64,000 bases of DNA from Lactarius indigo (Eukaryota; Basidiomycota; Agaricomycetes; Russulales; Russulaceae): NCBI GenBank assembly GCA_025766275.1, contig JAFKAC010000012.1, positions 1,364,001 through 1,428,000 on the forward strand, in the 5' to 3' direction. This document shows positions 6,271 to 17,900 of the stretch, piece after piece. Every line of letters begins with the position of its first letter. The first letter of the stretch is position 1. The notes beneath the pieces were generated by a model. It was not told the DNA's origin. It saw only the letters and a program-made list of their open reading frames with translations, and ran no database searches. Made by a program: the position numbers and the translations under genes.

Positions 6271-9200
6271 TCAAACTCCGATTCGGAATTCCCCTTTAGG
6301 AAGGTGATTACATAAGACCGGGCCGTCGCGGACCGGTCCTAAGCGCCCTTGGGTCACGACCGGGTTATAGGTTCGTGACAGTTTTGCGGTTGGTTGATGA
6401 GTGCGTAAGTGGCGTCCTTCTAGCCACACGAGGTCTCCTTCCTTGAACCTGGGCGTATCTTTGTGCTTGACCCATGACCTTTGCGCCCGGAGCATGCAAG
6501 AAAAGGTGCGTTGTTGTGCCTGCTTGAATTGGTCTAGTCTCAGTGATACTTGTGGGATAGGGGAAGGTCTATCGGTCCAATCAGCGCGAGGATTGAACCC
6601 AGACAAGAGAAAGAAGGGGGACTCCCACGTGGTTTCATTAGGCCAATTGTTATGCGTGAATTCCGCCATAGGCAGATAGCGAACCCAGTCGTCTTGTCGC
6701 TCATTTACCCAGAAGCGGAGATATTGCTCTAGCCATTGGTTTGTTCGTTCTGATTGGCCGTCGGTTCTGGGGTGATAAGCAGTTGAGATATTTTGGCTGA
6801 TGCCAAGGATTTTACATATCTCCCGCATAAACTTGGATGCGAAGCAGGGGTCTCGGTCACTGATAACGCGCGAGGGGAGTCCGAATCGTGGGAAGACATG
6901 AGAGACGTACAGGGCGGCCGTCCCTTCGGCTGTTATCTCTTCATTACAAGGGATAAAGATAGCGGCTTTGGTGCAATCATGATCTGTCACCGTGAGAATA
7001 GAGTCATATCCACGAGAGACAGGGAGTTTGGTAATAAAGTCCACTGTGATGGTCTCGAATGGTAGGGCTTCCAGTTTAGGATAAATAGGTTGTAGGGGTG
7101 CTTTGATTGGTCGGAGGTTGACTTTGTGCCGCTGGCATTCCGCACAACCTTTAACATAATCTGTGACGTCGTTCTTCATTTGCGGCCACCAGTAATGTCG
7201 TTCAGTAAGTTGGAGAGTTCGTTTGATACCCGGATGGCCATAAACAGGGGAGTCATGATGAGCAGCGATGATAGTACGCTTGTCATGGATGCCGCCGGTG
7301 ACTACTTGGCGTCCGTCTTTGTACCATGTCCCTTCGATGTCTTTTAGCTTATGAGCATCAACCCAGGGTTTCAACTTAGCTGCGTCTTGTTCGTAAATGG
7401 GATGTTCTGGTGTCATTTCCACAGGTAGGATTTCGGGTCTCCAGTGGGGGTGTCGTGGTTCTTCTAGCGTGGTAGCACGCGTGAAGACGTTTTCTGGTAA
7501 TACTGTTATTCCTTCGTTGTCGTTTTCTCCTTGATCGTAGTCTGGCCTTCGGGATAGGGCATCGGCGCGTCCATTGGAGGTACCTTTGATGTGGTGAATT
7601 TCGAAGTCGTATTCCGAAAGTTCGAGCACTTCCCTGGCCACACGTCTACTAATCTTCTGTGGCGACTTCCAGTATTGTAAATTGAGGTGGTCGGAGAATA
7701 CTTTGATTTTGTGAGGAGAACCTGCTAGGAGGGGTCTCCAGTGGCAGAAGGCTTTAACAATTGCCAAGAGTTCGAGGTCGTAAATGTCATAATTTCGCTC
7801 GGCTTCATTAAGGGTAGATGAGTAGTAGCCGATAGGGTGTCGTTTACCGTCTGCCTTGCACTGAAGGAGGACCGCTCCCGTTGCAAAACCTGATGCATCG
7901 ACCTCTAGCTCAAATTGTTGAGTAAGGTCTGGGTGCGCGAGGACAGGTTCGCTAGTGACGAGGGTTTTAAGATCTTGGAATGCCTTCTCTTCTTTGGTTC
8001 CCCAACGCCATTCGGTGTCTTTGCAGGTAAGTTTGTTGAGGGGTCGTGCCTTGGTCGCGAAACCTCATATGAAAGGACGGTAGAAATTGCAGAAGCTGAG
8101 GAAAGAGCGGACGTCCTTAACCTTGGTTGGTGTGGGCCAGTCCTTAATGCCCGAAATTTTGACAGGGTCCATGCGTGTCACCCCCTTTTCAAGGATTACC
8201 CCCAGGTAATCCATACGTGGGGAGTGGAAGAGACATTTTTCAAGTTTGTAATAGAGGTCATGTTCCGCGGATACGCGGAGAACGTCTTTAACCGCTGCGA
8301 TGTGATCTTGAAGGGAATGGTCAATTCCTGTTGCAATACCGATGTTGTCCATGTAGACTCTGATTACCGTTCCACGGGCTTCGTGCTTAGCCATGATATC
8401 CCTGAATATGAAGTTCATCATGGTCTGGAACGTTGCCGGGGAGTTGGTAAGGCCGAAAAACATCACTGTCGGTTCAAACAACCCATAACGTGTTTTAAAC
8501 GCCGCCTTCTCTTCGTCGCCCTCCTTGATGCGTACGTTGTTATACCCCCATCTGACATCGAGTTTGGTGTAGATGTGGGCATTACTGAGGTCTGTGATGA
8601 GATCAGAAATGAGGGGGAGTGGGTATTGGTTGCGAATGGTAACAGCATTGATTTTTCGATAGTCCTGAATGGGTCGTAACTTCCCATCCTTCTTTTTAAT
8701 GAAGAAGAATGATGAAGCGTATGGGGATTTGGAAGGTCGTATGTATCCCTTCTTGAGTTGTTCATTGATCCATTCGCGTAACTTCTTATCTTCTTCTTGA
8801 GTCATAGGGTATATTTTGCAGTCAATTGCATCGGCCATCCCCGGTTTAAATTCAATGGCGTGATCCCAGGGCCTGCTGGGCGGAAACCTGTCTGATGCTT
8901 CTTCACTGAAGAGGCGTTCGAACTCGCGATATTCAGAGGGTAACTCAGCTTTGGTAACATATTGTTGAGCGGCGATGGCGAGATCTGTAGCGGTTGCTCT
9001 AATTCGGCATCCTTCTTCAAATTGCTGTTGTTGTTCTTCTGTAATAGTACAGGAGTGTACTATCTCGTAGTCGTCGTCCTGGACGGTGGTTGTTGCAACT
9101 ACCGGTGTTGTCTTATTATGCGGGTTAGTGGAACGAATGATAATAGGGAGCATATCTTCGTGAATGGCCGCCTGTGACCATTTGATGTGGGGATCGTAAA

Positions 9201-9594
9201 TAGCGAGCCAAGGATAGCCCAATACGATGTCTTCGTTGCCGATGTCGGTAATAAGGAAACGGACTTCCTTATGAATGCCTTTAGTCTGTACATCGACATC
9301 CGTATAACGAGTGATACGTCCCGACTTGTTTTCCGTGTTGTCAATATTCCATATTTTCTTTGGGACGTCTAGCAACTTGGTCCCAAGTCCCATCCTTTTT
9401 GTGAAGGAGGGTTTCATGAAGCAATGGGTAGCTCCTGAGTCGACTAATGCTCGTATGTCGGCCATTGCGTAACTGGTGCGAATCGATACTGGAACTCTCA
9501 TAGAACGATAGCGAGTCATGATTACACTGTTACAATTAACTGCCCTCACCCAGGCCGATGGGTTCAGGCGTCCTGAAAACCCTCCTTCTTCCAC
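6271..9594 (-). pseudogene. pol: Pol of element B (protease, RT, RNase H, integrase), inactive
   Basis: One reading frame, entered from Gag by -1 frameshift. Protease ALVDSGATHCF; RT with LKKGYIRPSKSPYASSFF, and the catalytic box reads YMDN instead of YMDD (about 8350), so RT should be dead. The frame is cut by TGA at 8065 in FYRPFI-stop-GFATKARPL, consistent with CGA to TGA. It then continues in the same frame through RNase H and integrase (zinc-binding HHCC with CAECQRHK, DDE core around VDFITKLP, SDRDP and HPRTDGQSERTNQWLEQ). The GPY/F-like end is frame-disturbed near 6370 and then interrupted by element A. Confidence 0.88.
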
Positions 9595-11484
9595 AGCTGT
9601 TGGAGGATAATGTCCTTTACGTCGTCTGATTCTCCTGCTACCCCATTAAGCCAGTTGCTGGCACGCTGCTGAGGGGGCACTTCTTGGGTCGCCCTGGCGG
9701 CAACTTCTGGTTCTTGTTGATGATAATCGGTGTCGATATACCGACTGGTCGATGCTTGGGGTTGGTATCCCCCTCGTGGTTGTCTGCAATCGCGGGCCAT
9801 GTGTCCGTCCTTTCCACAATTATAACATGTGACTGGCCTTTGATTATTACGTCCTCCTCCTCTCTGTAAGAATCCTCCCCGTGGTCGATATGGGGGACGA
9901 GGGGCGAGTATATCTTCAGCTCCTGCGAGTCGCCCTCGAATTCGGTCTGCAGAGGTATCCATGGCATTCGGATCTCGTAAATTTCGTGGTTGCCATGAAC
10001 TTCTTGGTGGTCCCTGCCACTGTCGTTGTTGTCGTTGCCTTCCTTGTCCTTGTCCAGGAGGAATTCCCTTGTTCAACACCGCTTTAAGGTGAAGGTATTG
10101 CTGTTGACGGGTGGTAGCCGCTTCTTTCCACTCGTGGTAGTTGCGGGGATTGTCAAGGGTGTAGACCTTTTCATATAGGTCTTTTGGTAGTCCGCTTGCA
10201 AATAGGTCTAGCGTCTGCGGATCGTCGAGTCGATACTGAGCGCGGCGTATCAATTGTTCGAATTGGGTGCAATACTCATCTAGGTTGCCCCCAATCATCT
10301 TGACTCCTTTCTTGAGCTCGTATTGAGCCTGTTCTTGTTCCATCGTGTTGCGGAAGCGCTGCATGAAGCTGCGCGTAATCTCGTTCCATAGTCCCTCACT
10401 AGTGCGGGGTATACCAGCTTGTATTTGGCCATTGAGCCAGGTAAGCATCGCTAATACCCATTCGCTGACGTTAACGCCTTTGATGTAAGATAGGAAAAGT
10501 AAGGCTCGTCGATAGGGTGTGGCCATGATGCCTTCGTCTGCGTTCATACCCCAGTAGACATGCCACTGAGTGAGGAACGCTTTGACTTTGGCGCGTTCTC
10601 CGTCAAATACTGTGGGTGCCTCGCCAGCTAGTTTGTTACTTGGAGGGGGAATAATAGGACCTGCACCTGGTAATCCTCCCCTCGGAGGTCCTCCTCCTGG
10701 TGGTCCTCCTGGGAATCCTCCTGGGAATCCTCCAGGGAATCCTTCGAATCCCGGTCCTCTTGGTGGGGGTCCTTCACCTCCTCCTCCTGGGGGTAGGTCA
10801 CCAGGGTGTCCTCCTCCTCCGCTAGGGGGGTCGGCTACGTCGGGCCCAATGGCACGATGGATCGCTACATCGTCGTCGGTCATTCGGTGACCCGTATATG
10901 GGTTGATAGGAGCTAAGTTAGCTCGTGACTCTTCTGTGATACGTCTTTGTTCTTCCAGGGCGATCTGGTCTCTTGCTTCACTGGTGAGGTACACCTCTTC
11001 TTGAGTAATGGTGGCTGTCGCCATCGCGACTGCTGGGCTGTGGATGTGGATTACTTCTGGCTCGGGTTGATGAATAGTTAGCAACTCAGTTTGTTGTATG
11101 ATATGGTCGCCGATGGCTCCTAGGCTTGCTTCTTCTGCTGGTGTTGTTCCTTGACTTGGCGATTGCTGACTATCAGAGGCTTCTTCTCCGCTGATTCCCT
11201 CGTCGGTGTGTTCTTGTGTTTGTCCGTCAATAGGACCGTAATCTGCACGGCTATTAAGCTCTCGCGCGTCGATATCACAGTTGTAGTTTCTCCCTGCTGG
11301 TCGTACAATGTCCCAGCGATGATCTATAGGGTTCCAAGTGATCTCGACCCAACAGAGATGTTTGAAGTTAAACTCAACGGGTCGAAAACGGTTAGGACCG
11401 TTAAACTCTACGAAGTATCCGGTTTCGTCTCCTCTTTCTCTCCACTGAGCGGCTCCTAAGAATCTTGTTGGTATGTTGCGATCT
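9564..11484 (-). CDS. gag: Gag of element B, N-terminal extension without AUG
   Basis: The C-terminal 500 residues contain a Gly/Pro-rich segment, a retrotransposon-gag capsid region (WNEITRSFMQRFRNTMEQEQ) and a CCHC knuckle CYNCGKDGHMARDC. The same frame stays open upstream for about 150 codons to a TGA near 11487 and reads as protein (FLGAAQWRERGDETGYFVEF, then WVEITWNPIDHRWDIV). The first in-frame ATG is only near 11025. The TGA itself looks like a CGA to TGA change that also created the only ATG in this leader. Beyond it the frame is open through the primer binding site into the LTR. Confidence 0.75.
9576..9582 (-). other. -1 frameshift site GGGTTTT, Gag to Pol of element B
   Basis: Gag frame reads GAG GGT TTT CAG; a -1 slip gives GGG TTT TCA in the Pol frame. 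The Gag stop is 12 nt after the heptamer. GGGUUUU is the slip heptamer of barley yellow dwarf virus. Confidence 0.75.
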
Positions 11485-11553
11485 CCTCATCGTTCAATAT
11501 GATAGGGACGGAAGGACGTCCACTGGTCTCTGGTCGAGTATGCCACGATGAGG

Positions 11554-11564
11554 ATCTTGGTCTT
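11554..11564 (-). other. Self-priming primer binding site of element B
   Basis: Plus strand ATCTTGGTCTT equals the first 11 nt of the inferred RNA (from 11810 on the minus strand), two bases from the LTR terminus at 11567. Confidence 0.8.
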
Positions 11565-11566
11565 AA

Positions 11567-12161
11567 TGTTACACTCCACGGGCGTTAGTCCAACTTGGAC
11601 TCGTGAAGGGCGTAATCGACTTAGCGGAGGTTAGGCGAATGGGGAACACGTGTCAACCCAACGCAAGCTGAACAGGGGCACTCTGGCACACTCCGCAGCG
11701 AAAGAGGTAATGAAGAGTATCCCTTGGTGAATACTAGCGGAAGTACTCTTAGTCTTAAGACTAAGGCAGACGAGAGACGAATCAAGTGGTGGATTGAAGA
11801 AGACCAAGATGGGGACTCTTGGTCTTCTGAGTTGACTACTTATACAGATACGTGCGGGCTTTAAAGCGCCGCTGGAATAGTAGATAACCAATAGCGTAAC
11901 TAGCTTGAACCCTAGTACAGCTATCCTAGGAATGAGTCATGCACGAGTCACAATCACATGCGAACTACTTATGCTGACTGATACGATGTAAGGGTCCATG
12001 ACTAATACTGATACCGGACCGTAGTCATAACCGGTCATGAGTCATGTGTAATGAGTCACCAAGTCCGTACCGTAACAATGAGGGTCGAACTTGCGTTTAA
12101 TAAAATACATTTGAGCTCGAAAGCACGACCCTAACTAATAATCAGAATAGGAGTCACAACA
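11567..12161 (-). repeat. 5' LTR of element B
   Basis: TGTTAC terminus beside the primer binding site; the right end is inferred at CAACA (12161). A TATA box (TATAAG, 11844-11839) and a CCAAT box (ATTGG, near 11890 on the minus strand) are present. The start inferred from the primer match is 11810, 34 nt from the TATA box. Three TGAGTCA sites (11933, 12038, 12052) lie in U3. Confidence 0.7.
11933..12058. promoter_or_regulatory. Three TGAGTCA sites in the U3 of element B
   Basis: TGAGTCA at 11933-11939, 12038-12044 and 12052-12058, the site of Gcn4/AP-1 type bZIP factors, upstream of the TATA box. Confidence 0.45.
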
Positions 12162-13023
12162 GGGGGGCTGTCTGCCGCTGCAGCCCTAGGGCCCTAGGTA
12201 TGTGTTTTCACTCATGCGTGCCTGCCTGCAGCCCTTTACTGGGCAACGCACCATCCCCCTCGAGGCTTCTTACACACACTCTCGACTACGGGACTTAGTA
12301 ATCTCGTCGATGTCATTACTCTACTGTGGGATTCTGGCGGTCAAGGAAGATCGACACCACATGGAAGAGCCCAAGGATGGGTAGCGCTACATGGATCCAC
12401 TCTGCCACGCTCCCGCCCAACACAATCCCATTCCCGAGGTAATGGTCAGAGCGCTCGAGTCGCTAGTCTACGCGCACCCAGGCTCAGGTGCAGTCACCGT
12501 GGAGGCATGCATGAGCGCATATGGGCCTGTATCTGGTTCGTCTCCCAGACAGGATTGACCCTGTCTCAAAGAGAATGGAAGAAGTGTGGTGTGGGGGTAA
12601 AAAAACAAAGGTCAGTCTGTTTCTACCCGTTGACGAAACAGCTTTTACATGATTTTTGGACCCCAGGGATACACAGACGCCATACACTTGGTCTATTACA
12701 ACACTATATATTCGGTTCGTTATGTTGTCACTTACAATCCTGTCCGAGTGTCGCACTGTCTGTGTGATGTACATTAGACTCTTATGTACTGTAGTAGCCT
12801 TGAAACCACTCAGTCGTTTCAGTCACCTGTCCAACGTCCGCCTTTCTTGGGCATTAGCACCACCCCACCAATTCATGTTCATCGGTGCTTCCGACTTCAT
12901 TGTGCGACACACAGGATTGCGAGTGGTGTCATAAGAAAATTGAATGATTGAAGATAGAGACACACACCTTTATTTATTTATTACCCTACGCCATGCCTCT
13001 TCCATCCTCCCCAAGTCTCCAAC
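12162..13023. other. Intergenic flank, no gene recognised
   Basis: 862 bases with no convincing coding region. Contains a perfect 14-base palindrome (CCTAGGGCCCTAGG, 12185-12198) close to the end of element B. The last 100 bases are the likely promoter of the gene starting at 13024. Confidence 0.5.
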
Positions 13024-13901
13024 ATGCCTGTTGGGATACGTCTATCACATGCCAATGCAAGGCGTCAGGTGGCCATCGCACAGATCACAATGACTGAGGG
13101 GGGTCCCAAGCCAGCAACAAGATCAGTGGCGGAAATTCAACTCCCCAGCCTAAGTAGCATTTCAACGTACATGAAGTCTTTCAGGGTCTTGGATACTGGC
13201 GAAACGGAACCTGACACAGAGTAAGTGCGATCATTTGACCTAGTAACATATAATGACCTATGAAGCTAGGCCTGCCGTGGACATGATGGGCAACTTTGGG
13301 GACAGCAGAGTCACAAGCTGTCCAGGCGGGTCTCTGGGCAGTGATGATGAGACCGAATTCTCGGCTGATGAGACCGAATACTCAGACGATGAGACCGAAT
13401 ACTCGGTCTTGGATACTGCCGAAACCAAACCTGACACAGAGTAAGTGTGATCAATTGACCTAGTAGCGTATAGTGACCTGTGAAGCTAGGCCTGCCACAG
13501 ACATGATGGGCAACCTTGGGGACAGCAGAGTTGCAAGCTGTCCGGGCGAGTCTCTGGGTGGTGATGATGAGACCGAATGCTCAGCTGATGAGACCGAATA
13601 CTCGGACTTCTCACTTACTGCCGTATCCAGGAATGCCACTAAAGGCCTCAAGCGATGCAATGCCACCCTACTAGTATCGGGGGGGTCCAACATCCGGGCC
13701 AATTGGAAAGCGAACTTACAAGCTTCAAGCCAAGCTGACACTGACGACAGCACCAACGCTCGTATCATCTCAGGGGACTTACATAAAAACGAGCCTGACA
13801 GTGATGAAGCCCAAGAACGTGCCAACGCCAAAAAGAGGGTCTCCGCCATGATGAGTAACGCCCCACTGCCGGAGGGGGGATGGAAGCACCTACGCACGTA
13901 A
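13024..13901 (+). CDS. Three-exon gene of unknown function, 259 aa, with an exon duplication
   Basis: Exons 13024-13220, 13270-13440 and 13490-13901, with two 49-nt GT-AG introns that are near copies of each other. The joined exons give one 259-aa frame. Exon 2 and the start of exon 3 are a tandem duplication (both begin PA-DMMGN and carry acidic DETE-S repeats). The rest is Ser/Ala-rich and charged. I do not recognise a family. It lies between LTR elements on the same side as the hAT gene and could be part of an older mobile element. Confidence 0.5.
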
Positions 13902-13959
13902 ACGAAGGGAACAACAGGAGCGGTAATGGCCAACCCTGTAGATAGATAGTATGAGAGAG

Positions 13960-14310
13960 AAACTAAGATTGTGGCACACCTTTTTCAGACAAACAGGCCG
14001 GTCATCGGCCGCCAAAGGTATATACAATGACAAGGGCCCGCAGGACAGGGGATGGAGGGAATGTTCTGGGGCAAGATCCTTGACGACAGCCTGGAGGCAG
14101 GACCCCTTGACAACAGCCCGTGAGATGAGGAATGATTTAATGCGGCGCACCTTTTCCCGACAAACAGGCCAGTCATTGGCCGCCGAAAGTATATACAATG
14201 ACAAGGCCCTGCAGGACAGGGGATGGAGGAAATGTTCTGAGGTGAGATCCTTGACAACAGCCTGAAGGCGAGACCCTTGACGACAGCCCGCAAGACAGGG
14301 AGTGTTTTGA
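13960..14310. repeat. Tandem duplication, about 175-bp unit
   Basis: Two imperfect copies, starting near 13971 and 14150, share ACAAACAGGCC, the TATATACAATGACAAG box and GGACAGGGGATGGAGG, followed by runs of CCTTGACGACAGCC-like repeats to about 14330. No coding region is convincing. It could be a duplicated promoter. Confidence 0.6.
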
Positions 14311-14519
14311 TGTGTGACCCTTGACGATGTTTTGACCTCGGCATTGTTGGCTATGGTGTAGGTAGTCGAGGACAGCCGTTGACATCGGAGAAGTTGGGCA
14401 TCTGGCGAGGCGAAGAGGCGACTAGATGTGAGACAATGGTGGGGGAAGGAAAGAAAGCTTGTTAAAAATTGAAGCGAGTGATGGGAAAAAAGATGAAACA
14501 TGAGTCAACGCAGATCTGG

Positions 14520-14954
14520 TGTTACGGTTCTGAGGGACCGTACGTTCACTAAGTCACGCGGAGCTGTGCTCGACGCGGTCGGGAGAGTCGAGACTTATGT
14601 TTTTAAACACAAGTTGAGTTTTGGGGGTACCTTGGCTCAACTCAAAGAGTATTGCAAGGGAGAGGGGAATAACACGCAGGTCTCTGAAAACAAGACAAGT
14701 TGGCTCAGATTCAAGAACTAAGAGTAGACAAGTATTCGACTTGTTACTCTACTACCTTTATACTCGTACATACTGGGGTTTTCGGGGGCTGTTTTCTACA
14801 AACCACGTCACCTATCGATTGCTACGTAGATGATTCGTGATACTAGCACTATAAGGCGTGCTTTGAACGATATCAGACTTCTGCAAAACTTACGAGGTCG
14901 AAACTTGAACACGCGTTGCGTGACGTGACGTTACGATGTCACGTGACCGTGACA
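14520..14954 (-). repeat. 3' LTR of element C
   Basis: TGTTAC to GTGACA, matching the 5' LTR. The purine run AAGGGGG (minus strand) directly inside it is the likely polypurine tract. Confidence 0.9.
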
Positions 14955-14965
14955 TAGCCCCCTTA

Positions 14966-17900
14966 CTAGGCCGAGTCGTCTCGACTCGTGCTGCTGGCGG
15001 CGTGTGTGAAATCGTAGTCGTGTCGGAAGATGTAGTGTTCGGGACGTCGGTAGGGGTCCCCTCGTCGCTGAGCGCGAAGTCGTGCGGTGGCCTGCGTGGC
15101 GCGTTCGCGATCGACAGCGCGGCTGAGGACTGCGAGCCAAGCGCAGTATGTGTTGGCGTGAGTCGTGGCGGGTGATACGTGGCATACATGACGTTTGGCG
15201 CATTTTGCGTGCGGTGTGCGACATTCGAACGTTAGGTGGTCCCTACTGTCGCACCAAGTACAGGCGGGGAGCCCTGCACGACTGTATACGGACGTGCGGC
15301 GGTCAGCGGTTGATTCGCGGGTCTTGGCACTTGTCGTAATCGTAGGTGGGGCGGCGACGATTTCGCCTGCCTCGATGTTATGGAGTTCTGGTGACACGGA
15401 TCGCGGTGGTTCGTCGTGCAACTGTGGGTAAGTGTTACGTCGGGGGTTGGCTACCACCGCCTCGGCGAATGTGCGAGGTAGAGTTCGGGGGGGGATTGGG
15501 AGGATCTGTTCGGCCATGAGAACTGCGCGATGATGTCGAAGTTGGGGATCGGAAATCCCATCATGCGTGAATACGCTGGCAAGAGCCGTCAGCATTGGCT
15601 TCGGGAGGTAAGGTGTCAACCGAGTGACTGCGCGGGCGTTGAGAATGCAGTTGTCGATAGTTGCCGCGTTATTAGCCCAATCTACCATGCTATGTTCGGC
15701 TTCTCATAGGCGCTGCGCGAGCATTTGTTGTTGCTGTACGGATTCTCGGAGTCGGTGAACGTCCGCACTTAATCCGGGATCAGCAAGTCGTCCCAGCGCT
15801 TTGTCGATGTCAGCGCGGGCGGGGTGGTCGGGGCGGAAAATATCGATGAACTCTTTTTCCAGAATCTGTGGTTGGATATCGGGACGAGGTCGTGCTGTCA
15901 ATTCTGTGTAGTAAAAGGGTTTATTACATCCCTCGGTGGCGATGACGATGGGCTGTCCTCGCCCGTTGATGACGAACTGTAGATAGGCGGCGTTCCTTCG
16001 TTCCCTGTCCGAGTACGGTATTTCGACCTGGTAGGGGTGTTCGGGCAACACCTTTTGCCAGTCACCGGGCGGCGAGGTGTCCGAGTTCGGTCGTGGGGGC
16101 AAGGGATGGACTAGTCGGGTGCTTTCGCGTGCAGCGATTTCTTCAAGTGCCTCGTGTCGAAGACGTTGTTGTCGACGTTGTTTAGCCTGCGAATGACGGT
16201 AGTGATTGCCGTCGTCGCCGATGTGAGTGCTCAGACCCCACATGTCCTCGCGCGAACGCGGTGAGTTCAGGAGGGCATTATATGACGGCCCAACCTTAGC
16301 CCACTCGTTGACCTCGCGGTCAATGCGTCGGTTGATTTCATCTGGGAGTTCGTGAGAGGAGATGACGGGGAATTGAGGGGGGTGTCAGTTCATGCTGGCC
16401 TCAACGTAGATAGTGTTTACTGTCGACCGTGTTCGTTCTTTATATTGTCGAATCAAGTCAGGGGTGTGAATGTTATCGACAGGTTCCCAGCTATCGTGTG
16501 CTGCGGAGAACCCCTTCCACCTAACCAAATATTGTGGCGTCTTCTTTCGTCCCGTCGTGCAATAGTTGAGGATTTCTTCAACTTCCCATTCTAGTTCTCC
16601 TTTGATAAGTTCCGGTGGGGGAGCTTCTTGTTTATCCCCGTTTGTGGACGTCTGGCGATAGGGCGTGAGTAAGCCGGCGTGGAATACGTTGTGTATCTTC
16701 CAATGCGCCGGTAATTGAAGACGATAGGCTGTATCTGAGACGTGTTGAAGCACGACGAAAGGTCCATATCGTCGTGGGGCTAGCTTCGTTGATGGATGCA
16801 TTGTTCTCAGATTAGTGGCTTCGAGCCATACCTTATCGCCCAATTGATAAGGTTGGTACCTGGGAGATTCGTATACCCATCGTTGTTGAGCTCGGTACAT
16901 CGCGTTTTTTGCGTTGGTTCTTGCTTCTGCAAGTTCCGTTAATCGCTCGTCGGCCGTAGGGGATGTAGTAGCCGTTTTTGGTTGATGTACTGCGGGTACG
17001 AATCCTATGAGGAGTTCAAACGGCGTTTTTCGTGTGGTATCTGATGGCCAGGCATTGAAGGTGTACTGGGCTATCGGAAGCATCGGTGCCCAGTTATCTT
17101 GTTGATAGTTGGCCTAGATGCGGAGATACTGTTCCAGTTTCTGATTGGTACGTTCCGATTGTCCATCGGTGCGTGGGTGATAGGCGGAACTAATATTTTG
17201 CTGAATGCCTAGAGCAGAACACCAAGCCCTTGCCAATGCGGCGGTAAATCGGGGATCGCGATCTGATATTATCTTATTCGGTAGTCCATAGTGAGGGAGG
17301 ACGTGTCGTAGATACGACTGTGCTACTTCCTCAGTGCTGTATGTTTCCTTCCAAGGTATGAAGATGTTTGCCTTTGAACACCCTTGGTCTGTGATGGTTA
17401 AGATGGCGTCGAACCCTCGTGACTTTGGTAACTTTGTAATGAAGTCGAGGGCGATGGTATTGAACGGCAGAGGTGATTCGTCCGGGTAGATCGGAGATAA
17501 TGGGACTCAGGGACGATTGGTGAGATTTTTGTTTGCCTGGCATATCGTGCAGCCGTGGACATAGTCGATGACATCCGTTTTCATATCTGGCCACCAGTAA
17601 TGTTTCTGAATGGCCAGTAAAGTGTTGGACTGTCCTGGATGGCCAGCAGAGATAAGGTCGTGAAACGACCGAATTACCCCCCTCCTGAGGGAGGGATCGT
17701 CCACGATCACGAGTCGGTCGTTATGAAACCACAGACCCGTAGCGTCGCGGGATACGGGACCGCGAAGGGAGGTGAGAAAGGAGGTGTGGAGGGTCTGTGC
17801 TGCGCGGCATTGGTCATCGAGTGTGGTAACACGAGCGATGTTGATAAAAAGAGACGGAGGCAAGACGGTGACGGCAGAGTTATCGGTGTCGGTAGGAAGG

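Larger units (their letters stand above)
6267..12161 (-). mobile_element. Ty3/gypsy retrotransposon B, disrupted by element A
   Basis: Minus strand: 5' LTR (12161-11567), self-priming site, Gag, and Pol up to the end of integrase, where element A interrupts it at 6267. Point lesions are present: a nonsense codon in pol at 8065, a nonsense codon in the 5' gag extension near 11487, and YMDD changed to YMDN in RT. A non-autonomous, older copy. Confidence 0.85.

Noticed and set aside
6271..6400. Natural 3' end of element B pol
   Set aside because: Pol stops without a chromodomain or LTR exactly where the inferred LTR of element A begins, so it is an insertion break.
12185..12198. 14-bp palindrome CCTAGGGCCCTAGG as an origin or integration site
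   Set aside because: A single short palindrome with no supporting context.
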